6,444 nucleotides of DNA, from positions 1 to 6,444 of the forward strand of contig QKIM01000209.1 of NCBI GenBank assembly GCA_003249585.1, given 5' to 3'. The notes beneath the pieces are model-generated. The model saw only the letters and a program-made list of their open reading frames with translations. It was not told the origin of the DNA and made no database searches. This stretch comes from Deltaproteobacteria bacterium (lineage in GTDB: Bacteria; Myxococcota_A; Polyangia; HGW-17). Below are positions 1 through 6,279 of the stretch, one piece after another (position 1 is the first letter of the stretch; every line of letters begins with the position of its first letter). The position numbers and the translations under genes were made by a program.

Positions 1-1492
1 GCATTGGAACGAGTGGCGTGATGGTCTGGTCAACAAGCTCTTCCACATCGAGGTGAAGAGCCGCGCCGTGACCGTGGTCACCCCCGGCCCGCAGGACACT
101 CCGCCCGTGGCCCTGGGCGGCCACCGCGACTACGCCTTCTCCCCAGACGGCAAGGAGATCGCCTACGTGAAGAACACCGAGGCCATGGTCGCCCGCTCCA
201 CCAACAACGACGTGTGGATCTACAGCATGAAGACGAAGACCCACCACCAGCTCAGCATGGGCAAGGGCAACGACTTCTCCCCCCGCTACTCCCCCGATGG
301 CCGCTACCTGGCCTGGCAGTCCATGGCCCGGGCCGGCTACGAGGCCGACAAGTCCGACATCGTCCTTTATGACCGCCGCACCAAGAAGATCCGCAACCTC
401 ACCGCCAGGCTGGACCGCAGCCCCTACATGTACGCCTTCGCCCCCGACCAAAAGCGCATCTACTTCACGGCCCAGGATCAGGGCCGCATCAACATGTGGA
501 GCGTCACCTTCACGGGCGCCATCCAGCGTGAGTTCACCACCAGTTTCATCACGGACTTCGTGGTCCTCTCCCGGGGCCGCATGGTGATCCTCGATCAGAC
601 CATCGACAAACCCCAGGAGCTCTTCTTCCACGGCGGCAAGCGGGTCCGCGGCCTGCGCGCCGGCAAGCTGGTTCCCCTCTCCGAGAAGAACAGCCTCCTC
701 CTCTCCGACATCGCCATGGGCAAGGCCGAGGATCTGTGGGTCACCGGCGACAAGGGCGACAAGGTCCACGCCCTCATCCTCAAGCCCCCGCACTTCGATC
801 CCAAGAAGAAGTATCCCGTGGTCTTCCTCATCCACGGCGGTCCCCAGGGCGCCTTCGGCTACGACTTCCATCCGCGCTGGAACTCCCAGCTCTTCGCGGC
901 CCCCGGCTACGTGGTGGTCATGCCCAACTTCCACGGCTCCACGGGCTACGGCATGAAGTTCCAGGACGCCATCCGCGGCAACTGGGGCGGCTCCCCCTAC
1001 ATCGACGTCATGAACGTCTTCGCGGCCGTGGCGAAGCTCCCCTACGTGAACCCGAGCCGCATCGGCGCCGCCGGCGCCTCCTACGGCGGCTATCTCATCG
1101 ACTGGATCGGCACCCGGAACAACAAGTTCCGCTGCCTCATCTCCCACTCCGGCGTCTTCAACGTGGTCTCCATGTACGGCTCCACCGAGGAGCTGTGGTT
1201 CCCCGAATGGGAGAACCTGGGCACCCCCTGGGACAACCCGGCCATGTACCGCAAGTACTCCCCCCATTATTACATCAAGAACTGGAAGACCCCTACCCTC
1301 GTGGTCCACGGGGCCCTGGACTTCCGCGTCACTGTGGACCAGTCCATGCAGCTGTTCACCAGCCTCCAGCGCCTGGGCGTCCCCTCCAAGTTCCTCTATT
1401 TCCCCGATGAGGACCACTTCGTCTTCAAACCCAGAAACCGCATCAAGTGGTGGTCCGTGGTCCACACCTGGCTCGCCTCCTATCTCAAATAG
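1..1492 (+). CDS. S9 family (prolyl oligopeptidase-type) serine peptidase, 3' part, truncated by the window edge
   Basis: The reading frame is open from base 2 (His-Trp-Asn-Glu-Trp-Arg-Asp-Gly) to the TAG at 1490-1492, so the true start lies upstream. The GTG at 53 is internal and should not be taken as the start. Residues below count from base 2 (496 visible). About 1-235 look like beta-propeller blades, with SPDG motifs at 47-50 and 97-100 and a related APDQ at 147-150. From about 245 on is the alpha/beta-hydrolase domain: HGGP at 278-281 (oxyanion region), GSTGYG at 312-317, and the nucleophile Ser360 in GASYGGY. Asp440 (HGALDFRV) and His472 (DEDHF) complete the triad, so the catalytic set is intact. 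The family cleaves short peptides, often as dipeptidyl or acylaminoacyl peptidases, usually in the periplasm or cytoplasm. Location and substrate cannot be read here because the N-terminus is missing. Family members are usually about 650-700 residues, so roughly 150-200 are probably absent. The gene is followed after 15 bp by the Sel1-repeat gene, a likely operon partner. Confidence 0.95.
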   Translation, partial: HWNEWRDGLVNKLFHIEVKSRAVTVVTPGPQDTPPVALGGHRDYAFSPDGKEIAYVKNTEAMVARSTNNDVWIYSMKTKTHHQLSMGKGNDFSPRYSPDGRYLAWQSMARAGYEADKSDIVLYDRRTKKIRNLTARLDRSPYMYAFAPDQKRIYFTAQDQGRINMWSVTFTGAIQREFTTSFITDFVVLSRGRMVILDQTIDKPQELFFHGGKRVRGLRAGKLVPLSEKNSLLLSDIAMGKAEDLWVTGDKGDKVHALILKPPHFDPKKKYPVVFLIHGGPQGAFGYDFHPRWNSQLFAAPGYVVVMPNFHGSTGYGMKFQDAIRGNWGGSPYIDVMNVFAAVAKLPYVNPSRIGAAGASYGGYLIDWIGTRNNKFRCLISHSGVFNVVSMYGSTEELWFPEWENLGTPWDNPAMYRKYSPHYYIKNWKTPTLVVHGALDFRVTVDQSMQLFTSLQRLGVPSKFLYFPDEDHFVFKPRNRIKWWSVVHTWLASYLK

Positions 1493-1497
1493 TCCCC

Positions 1498-1502
1498 GGA
1501 GG
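1498..1502 (+). promoter_or_regulatory. Shine-Dalgarno site (GGAGG) for the Sel1-repeat gene
   Basis: GGAGG lies 5 nt before the ATG at 1508, within the 15-bp gap after the peptidase stop. It fixes the start of the downstream gene. With no room for a promoter in the gap, it supports cotranscription with the peptidase gene. Confidence 0.85.
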
Positions 1503-1507
1503 GCACC

Positions 1508-3421
1508 ATGAGACTCTCTCTCCCAATCCTGGCAGGCTTTGTGCTCTTTTCCCTGGGATGCAGGGACAAGACCCCGCCCCTCTCCTCACGCAGCGCACCG
1601 GAGCTCAAACGCTTCTGCGGCAAGGATAACACGGAAGCCTGCCGGCTTCTCTGTGTCAAATACCGCTCCCTCCCCGGCTGCACGCGCGCCAGAAAATTGG
1701 GAGACGACCTGGCCTGCAAGCGTCGGGACACCATGGAGGCGGCGCTCAAACCCGCGGCTCCAGATGCCCGCGTGAACACCGTCGGCGCCCCCGTCGCCGC
1801 CTGGGCGCCCCCGAAGCGAGCCGACGCCCGCGTGGGCGAGTGGCACGGACGCCTCTACGCCCTGTGCCGCCAGGGCCACGAGATCGCCTGCGAGACCCTG
1901 GGAGACTACGCGCCCCTGCCCAAGGCGGCCACCGCCCAGGCCGCCCCCATCCTCGCAGCCCTGAAGAAGGGGTGCGAGGAACGCAAGGCCTCCTACTGCA
2001 ACCTCCTCGCGTCCTTCGAGCTGGACCGCGCCTTCCCTGAGCTGGAACCCGCCGATGCCTATGTTCACTCGGCCAGGGCCTGCACCCTCTCCAAGGGCCG
2101 TTTCGCCTGTGCGCGCGCCGGTGAAATGGCCCTCGCGGGAGTGGGGCGCGCCCCCGACGTACGCACGGGCATCGCCCACCTGCGCATGGGGTGCGACTCC
2201 CAGGATCACGAGGCGTGCTACGCCCTGGCGCGCCATTACGCCATCGATCCCAAGGGAGGCCTGCGGAACCACAAAGTCACGGGGCTTTTGAGGCGCGCCT
2301 GCCACGCGGGCAGCGATCTCGCCTGCGCCAGCCTCGCCTGCCGCGTCTCCGACAAACCCGCCCGCCCCATCGCGCCCGCCTCCCCGAAGGAGGGCAAGGC
2401 CCTTTACGACCTGGTTAACGGGCTGTGCAAAAAGGGAAACACCTTCGCCTGTCTGCAGGTGGCCCGGTTCGAGATGCGGGGCGTCGGAACCAAAAAGGAT
2501 GTCTTCGCCGCCACCACTCACGCCACCCCCCTGTGCGAAAAGGGCTATGCCGAGGCCTGCCACATGGCCGTGGTGGCCTCCTGGTTCGAGAAGAAGGGGC
2601 GTCCGGCCCTGACCACCCTGGCCCCCCTGGCCCAGAAGGGGTGCACCCTGGGGCACGGCCGCAGCTGTCTCGTGGCCGGTGGGCTGGCCCAGAAAATGAA
2701 CGCTCCTGACAAGGCCTTCACCTTCTTCGACCGGGGCTGCCACCTGGGCGACATGTCTGCCTGCGCCTTCGCGGGAGAGGCTCTGGTGAAAGGCGTCCTC
2801 GGCGAGAAGAACTCCGCCAAGGCCGCGAAGTATCTCGAATACGCCTGCACCGGCGGCCTCATCGACGCCTGCGTCATCGTCACGGAGCTGTATGTCCGGG
2901 AGGACCTGCGGGATCTCGAGGAGAAGGAGCGCGGCTATGATCGGCTGCGGCCGCTGTGCTCCCTGCACGCGCGGGGGATGTGCGGCTACCTGGCCCACGT
3001 GCTCTACCGGGGCTGGGGAGTGGAGGCCGATCCGAAGAAGGCCTGGGACCTGGCCCGCGAGCGCTGCAGCGCCGGCTCCGGTGCCGCATGCTGGGCCGCC
3101 GGGCGCATGGCCCTGGCCAAACGCACAGCCAAAAAAATCCTGGGCAAGGTGCGCTTCACCATCCTCGGTGACCGCCGTCAGGGTATCTCCTATTTTGCCA
3201 GTGGCTGCAAACAAGGCCACGCGGGGGCCTGCGCCGAGTGGGCCACGGCCGTTGCGCCCAAAGTGCTCAAAAGCCGCGGCAAACGGCGGCGAAACAGCAA
3301 ACAGCTGGCCAAAAACGTCGCCACGGCCGCCTACATCGGCTGCTCACAGGACTGGCCCGGCGCCTGCCTGGTGAAGAACCAGCTCGCCGCCGCCGGCATC
3401 ACCCACACTCCCCAAAAGTAG
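1508..3421 (+). CDS. Cys-rich Sel1-like repeat lipoprotein (Hcp-like)
   Basis: The 637-residue product starts at an ATG with a well-placed GGAGG. Residues 1-17 are a short signal peptide (Arg2, then a hydrophobic stretch) ending at Cys18 in the sequence FSLGC. This resembles a lipobox, although Ser at -3 is not the preferred residue, so lipidation is likely but not certain. The rest is helical repeats of Sel1/TPR-like character with 16 Cys pairs, 14 of the form C-x7-C (for example 120/128, 156/164, 229/237, 307/315, 343/351, 411/419, 484/492, 520/528, 612/620) and two C-x8-C (49/58, 192/201). Successive pairs are mostly 36-37 residues apart, the length of a Sel1 repeat, and each likely forms one disulfide bridging a helix pair, as known for Helicobacter Hcp proteins. 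Longer spacings occur at 265-307, 520-567 and 567-612; the last contains a very basic stretch at about 585-600. Cys70 and Cys278 are unpaired. The disulfides imply an oxidising compartment (periplasm or surface). Such solenoids usually mediate protein-protein contacts; the partner is unknown. Two long antisense or out-of-frame ORFs across it are GC-bias shadows. Confidence 0.9.
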   Translation: MRLSLPILAGFVLFSLGCRDKTPPLSSRSAPELKRFCGKDNTEACRLLCVKYRSLPGCTRARKLGDDLACKRRDTMEAALKPAAPDARVNTVGAPVAAWAPPKRADARVGEWHGRLYALCRQGHEIACETLGDYAPLPKAATAQAAPILAALKKGCEERKASYCNLLASFELDRAFPELEPADAYVHSARACTLSKGRFACARAGEMALAGVGRAPDVRTGIAHLRMGCDSQDHEACYALARHYAIDPKGGLRNHKVTGLLRRACHAGSDLACASLACRVSDKPARPIAPASPKEGKALYDLVNGLCKKGNTFACLQVARFEMRGVGTKKDVFAATTHATPLCEKGYAEACHMAVVASWFEKKGRPALTTLAPLAQKGCTLGHGRSCLVAGGLAQKMNAPDKAFTFFDRGCHLGDMSACAFAGEALVKGVLGEKNSAKAAKYLEYACTGGLIDACVIVTELYVREDLRDLEEKERGYDRLRPLCSLHARGMCGYLAHVLYRGWGVEADPKKAWDLARERCSAGSGAACWAAGRMALAKRTAKKILGKVRFTILGDRRQGISYFASGCKQGHAGACAEWATAVAPKVLKSRGKRRRNSKQLAKNVATAAYIGCSQDWPGACLVKNQLAAAGITHTPQK

Positions 3422-3429
3422 GGCCAGGC

Positions 3430-3455
3430 CGTGGACGGCGCGCAACACCACGTTT
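3430..3455 (+). terminator. Weak hairpin at the convergent gene junction, possible terminator
   Basis: CGTGG (3430-3434) pairs with CCACG (3448-3452) across a 13-nt loop and is followed by only TTT. It sits in the 56-bp gap between the Sel1-repeat stop and the stop of the convergent DUF218 gene, where a terminator is expected. The stem is short and the T tract poor, so this is a weak candidate. A second small stem, GGCG (3459-3462) with CGCC (3471-3474), lies beside it. Rho-dependent termination is equally possible. Confidence 0.2.
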
Positions 3456-3477
3456 GCTGGCGGAGTCATACGCCGGA

Positions 3478-4476
3478 TCAGGGTTTCAGCGGGATCAGAT
3501 AGTAGTAGAGCAGGGCCGCCATCTCTCGGGCCACAAAGAAGGGCATCTGGGTGAGGGTGTAGGACTCCACGGCGGGGACCGAGTAGACGAAGCGGCCGTT
3601 TCTGCGGTACTCCATGCGGATCCGCGGGAGGTGGTAGAAGTGGCTCACCACGAGCACCGTGTTGAACTGCTTCTCCCTGATGATGGCCAGGGTGTTGTGT
3701 ACGGTCTTCTCGGTACTGAGTCCCTGAGGATCCGTCAGGATGGCCGATTCGGGCACACCCTGCTTCAGGGCCATGCGTTTCATGGCCTCTGTCTCGTGAA
3801 CAGAACCGTCACCGGGGCCACCGGACATGATCAGATAGCGGACCCGACCCTCCCTGTAGAGCGCTATCCCCGTGGCGACCCGGTCCTTGAGGGCGTCGCT
3901 GGCGGCCCCATTGGAGTATACCCGCGCCCCGAAGATCACAGCCACATCACCCTTGCGCCGGTAGTCCGTCTTGCCCAGGCAGTAGATCTGGCCCAGAGGG
4001 AAGAGGACCCAGCAGACGCCCAGGACGGCGAGGACAGGGAGGACAGGGTGACGGGGCAGCTCGTGGGAGAGGGAGTACCCGAGGCTCGCCAGCACAAGCC
4101 CCAGCAGCAAAGAGACGAGCAGCGAGAAGGGCAGCGGAAAGAGGGTGGATATGTGTCCTCGCTCCAGGAGAACATAGTAGGTGATGACGTTCTCCAGCGC
4201 GATGAGCAGCAGAAAGCCGGTGGCCGCCATGGCCACGTAGCGCAGAGCCCGTGGCAGACCCGGCTTCAGGGCGAAGGCCAGGAAGATCAGGGAAGAACCC
4301 AGCAGCAGGAGATTGGGGATCACTCCCGAGAGGGGATAGAAGTCGATCCACCAGTGGTTCATGTTGAACCCCGTGTGGAGCAGATCGCCCAAGAGGTTGA
4401 GGAGGGTGAATCCACCGAGGAAAAGGGCTGCGCCCCTTCCCAGACTGGCGATATGGGGGTGTATCCTGAGGTCCAT
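3478..4476 (-). CDS. Polytopic membrane protein with C-terminal DUF218 (YdcF/SanA/ElyC-like) domain
   Basis: The 332-residue protein begins at the ATG at 4474-4476; an in-frame TGA 33 bases upstream leaves no earlier start. The N-terminal half is hydrophobic, with about five membrane segments near residues 12-33, 49-70, 78-102, 112-134 and 145-166. From about 176 follows a soluble DUF218 domain: GDVAVIFGARV, then ALKDRVATGIALYREGRV (about 195-212), MSGGPGD (217-223), HE at 227-228, GVP at 240-242, STEKTVHNT (254-262) and VVSHFYHLPRI (276-286). It ends in REMAALLYYYLIP, the type of tail common to SanA/YdcF relatives. Members in E. coli are linked to envelope barrier function and lipid-carrier or peptidoglycan metabolism (SanA, ElyC), but their chemistry is poorly defined, so no reaction is assigned. 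The conserved acidic, His and Arg positions look present, so the domain appears intact. It lies downstream of the FG-GAP gene on the same strand, 96 bp away, but has its own strong promoter and no SD, suggesting independent, possibly leaderless, expression. Confidence 0.92.
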   Translation of the reverse strand: MDLRIHPHIASLGRGAALFLGGFTLLNLLGDLLHTGFNMNHWWIDFYPLSGVIPNLLLLGSSLIFLAFALKPGLPRALRYVAMAATGFLLLIALENVITYYVLLERGHISTLFPLPFSLLVSLLLGLVLASLGYSLSHELPRHPVLPVLAVLGVCWVLFPLGQIYCLGKTDYRRKGDVAVIFGARVYSNGAASDALKDRVATGIALYREGRVRYLIMSGGPGDGSVHETEAMKRMALKQGVPESAILTDPQGLSTEKTVHNTLAIIREKQFNTVLVVSHFYHLPRIRMEYRRNGRFVYSVPAVESYTLTQMPFFVAREMAALLYYYLIPLKP

Positions 4477-4482
4477 GGGAGC

Positions 4483-4510
4483 ATTATAGCAGGCGTCGAT
4501 GCAAGATCAA
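4483..4510 (-). promoter_or_regulatory. Sigma70-type extended -10 promoter of the DUF218 gene
   Basis: Read on the minus strand, TTGATC (4510-4505) is followed by a 16-bp spacer and a perfect TATAAT (4488-4483). The spacer ends in TGC (4491-4489), giving the extended -10 form TGnTATAAT. The -10 ends only 6 nt before the ATG at 4476, so transcription would start at or next to the start codon. No SD is visible in these 6 nt. Confidence 0.8.
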
Positions 4511-4572
4511 AACCCATGAACAACAGCCCGACCGCGCGCGAGAACGAGAGCACCGTACCTGAAAGGAAATGG

Positions 4573-6216
4573 TTACTCGCGGAGGCGGCCGTCGCGCAGG
4601 TAGTGTCCACGCCCCGTGGGCCAGATCAGGCAGTTGGAGTGAGCCGAGGGGATGGTCCAGATCTGGACCCCTCCCTCACCGCTGCCCAGGGTGTCCTTGA
4701 GGGAGATGATGAGCTCCAGGACGCCGTCGCCGTCGAGGTCGTCGAGGGTGGGCGCGGCCATGGAGCCCCGCCCAAAGAGGGGCACCTTGTGGAGCAGCTC
4801 TCCGCGGTTGTTCAGGATGATGATGTGGGCGGGGATGTCGGGCTCCCGGGGCTCTCCCGAGGAGAAGGTGGTGAACAGCACCTCGGGGACGCCGTCGCCG
4901 TTGAGGTCGGCGATGAGGGGCTCCGAGGCCCCCGTGTAACTGGAACCTCCGTGGCCGAAGCCGTAGGACCAGAGCTTGGTGCCGTCGGAGGTAAAAGCGT
5001 GCATGCGCCCGTCATAGCCCGGCGCCACGATCTCCAGTCCGCCGTAGGCTACGAGGTCCCCCAGCGCCGGTGAGGGACGGGTGGAGACGATGTTCTGCCC
5101 CATGTCGTCACAGGTCTGTGGATCTCCGGTGTCCTTGGGCCACTCCCAGCCCGCGGGGCGGGTCATGTCGTGGTTGAGCACCCAGAAAGTGACGCCCTGG
5201 TTCGTGGTGGAGGAGGAGTGCTCGTGGTCCCCCACGAGGACGATCTCCAGCTCCCCGTCGCGGTCGATGTCTCCCATGGCCGGCGGGGAGTAGGTGAACT
5301 CGCTGCGGTCGCCGGAGCCCCACCCCTGCAGGGAGAGGGCCGGGTCGTGGTAGGCTTCCACCGCGGTCACCACGCGGTCGGAGAAGCTCTCGTGGGTCGG
5401 GAAGGGACTCCCGTCGCCGTGAAAAATACCGAATCCGATGGCGTCGTAGGTGGAGATGACGTCGGGATATCCGTCACCGTCGAAGTCGGCTATGCCGATG
5501 TTCTGGTTGTAGCCGCCGTAGTCCCAGCACGCCTCGGCGGGCTCGGGAGGATCACAGGTGGCGTGGTTCACCTGGGGCCAGCCCTCCCGCATGGTCCCGT
5601 CCAGGTTGTAGACGGCTGTGGCGGGCCCCTCGGAGGTCTTGTTCACCACGATCTCGAAGGTGCCGTCCTGGTCGAGATCCGCCGCCGTAATGGAGCGCAC
5701 CTCTTGGGCGCCCCCGAAATGCTGGGGCCAGCCCGGGAGGAGTTCCCCTTCGTGATCGTAGACAGCCACGTTAACCCCGGAAGAGGAGTCGGCGTCGCTC
5801 CCCACGGCGATCTCCAGGTTCCCGTCGCCGTCGAAGTCGCCGATGACGGGTGACGCCCACATACGACTGCCGCCGTGGTCCTGATCATCGGAGGCATTGT
5901 AGGACCATGCGGCGCGCCATCTGAGGCCTCCGTCGACGTTCCAGACATAGAGCACGGAGTGCCGGGCGGCGATGATCTCCTTGGTGCCGTCGCCATCGAG
6001 ATCCGCCACCGCCGGCGAAGCGAACCAGTTCTCGTCCCAGGAGGCGGGCAGGGTCATGACCAGCTCAGGCTCGGCGACCTCACGGACCTCCCCGGATGCG
6101 GGACACACAGGCTCGCTGTAGTTGTTTATAGCGGCGGCGTTGTTGATGGCCTTGCCGTCATCGTCACAGGCACCGATAAAAAGCGCGAGGAAAAGGGAAA
6201 GCAGCAAAAAGCGCAT
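4573..6216 (-). CDS. FG-GAP/VCBS-repeat beta-propeller lipoprotein
   Basis: The 547-residue protein starts at the ATG at 6214-6216, chosen because GGAGAG lies just upstream and the next residues form a compact lipoprotein signal peptide (MRFLLLSLFLALFIGAC, Cys17 lipidated, lipobox I-G-A-C). Asp18-Asp20 follow; in E. coli, Asp at +2 favours inner-membrane retention, but that rule is not general. Residues 21-34 form an Asn/Ala-rich linker with the block AINN repeated. Then come eight FG-GAP-type repeats, most with a Dx[DN]xDG calcium-binding loop: 72-77, 127-132, 180-185, 244-249, 316-321, 437-442 and 493-498. The sixth repeat (about 383-400, GDLVAYGGLEIV) has the fold pattern but lacks the acidic calcium ligands. 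Cys221 and Cys230 could form a disulfide. The tail has the motif CLIWPTGRGHYLRDGR (529-544). The number of repeats fits a seven- or eight-bladed propeller, probably for binding or adhesion at the cell envelope. The ligand is unknown and no enzymatic domain is seen. It is transcribed from its own promoter upstream. Confidence 0.93.
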   Translation of the reverse strand: MRFLLLSLFLALFIGACDDDGKAINNAAAINNYSEPVCPASGEVREVAEPELVMTLPASWDENWFASPAVADLDGDGTKEIIAARHSVLYVWNVDGGLRWRAAWSYNASDDQDHGGSRMWASPVIGDFDGDGNLEIAVGSDADSSSGVNVAVYDHEGELLPGWPQHFGGAQEVRSITAADLDQDGTFEIVVNKTSEGPATAVYNLDGTMREGWPQVNHATCDPPEPAEACWDYGGYNQNIGIADFDGDGYPDVISTYDAIGFGIFHGDGSPFPTHESFSDRVVTAVEAYHDPALSLQGWGSGDRSEFTYSPPAMGDIDRDGELEIVLVGDHEHSSSTTNQGVTFWVLNHDMTRPAGWEWPKDTGDPQTCDDMGQNIVSTRPSPALGDLVAYGGLEIVAPGYDGRMHAFTSDGTKLWSYGFGHGGSSYTGASEPLIADLNGDGVPEVLFTTFSSGEPREPDIPAHIIILNNRGELLHKVPLFGRGSMAAPTLDDLDGDGVLELIISLKDTLGSGEGGVQIWTIPSAHSNCLIWPTGRGHYLRDGRLRE

Positions 6217-6221
6217 GGCAT

Positions 6222-6227
6222 CTCTCC
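6222..6227 (-). promoter_or_regulatory. Shine-Dalgarno site (GGAGAG) deciding the FG-GAP gene start
   Basis: On the minus strand GGAGAG ends 5 nt before the ATG at 6216 (the GGAG core lies 7 nt away). It supports this start over the in-frame ATG at 6243 and over the much longer open frame that runs back to 6381. Confidence 0.75.
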
Positions 6228-6250
6228 GGTTCGTTGGGTTCATCGTCCAG

Positions 6251-6279
6251 AGTATACACGCAATATGCCCGATTGTCTG
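6251..6279 (-). promoter_or_regulatory. Sigma70-type promoter of the FG-GAP lipoprotein gene
   Basis: On the minus strand CAGACA (6279-6274, four of six bases of the -35 consensus) is followed by a 17-bp spacer and TATACT (6256-6251, five of six of the -10 consensus). Predicted transcription start is near 6244, giving a leader of about 28 nt that contains the SD. This placement makes any start upstream of about 6244 unlikely. Confidence 0.6.

Noticed and set aside
736..1410. Arg/Pro-rich open frame inside the peptidase gene
   Set aside because: It is an out-of-frame reading of the catalytic domain, with composition typical of GC-rich frame shadows.
1586..3220. Long open frame (544 codons) antisense to the Sel1-repeat gene
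   Set aside because: Its Gly/Ala-rich sequence reflects the complement of the repeat gene; no motif, signal peptide or SD is seen, while the sense strand has a clear repeat pattern.
4477..4572. Terminator between the FG-GAP and DUF218 genes
   Set aside because: No stem-loop with a T tract was found on the minus strand after the TAA, so readthrough from the FG-GAP gene cannot be excluded.
3238..5073. Long open frame (611 codons) on the plus strand across the DUF218 and FG-GAP genes
   Set aside because: It overlaps two convincing minus-strand genes and the 3' end of the Sel1 gene, crosses gene boundaries without regard to them, is rich in Gln/Glu/Gly/His/Val without any domain, and has no SD. 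It is a GC-bias shadow.
5170..5853. Val/Gly-rich open frame on the plus strand opposite the FG-GAP gene
   Set aside because: The repeated VAVEV-like pattern is the complement of the DGDG-encoding repeats, not an independent gene.
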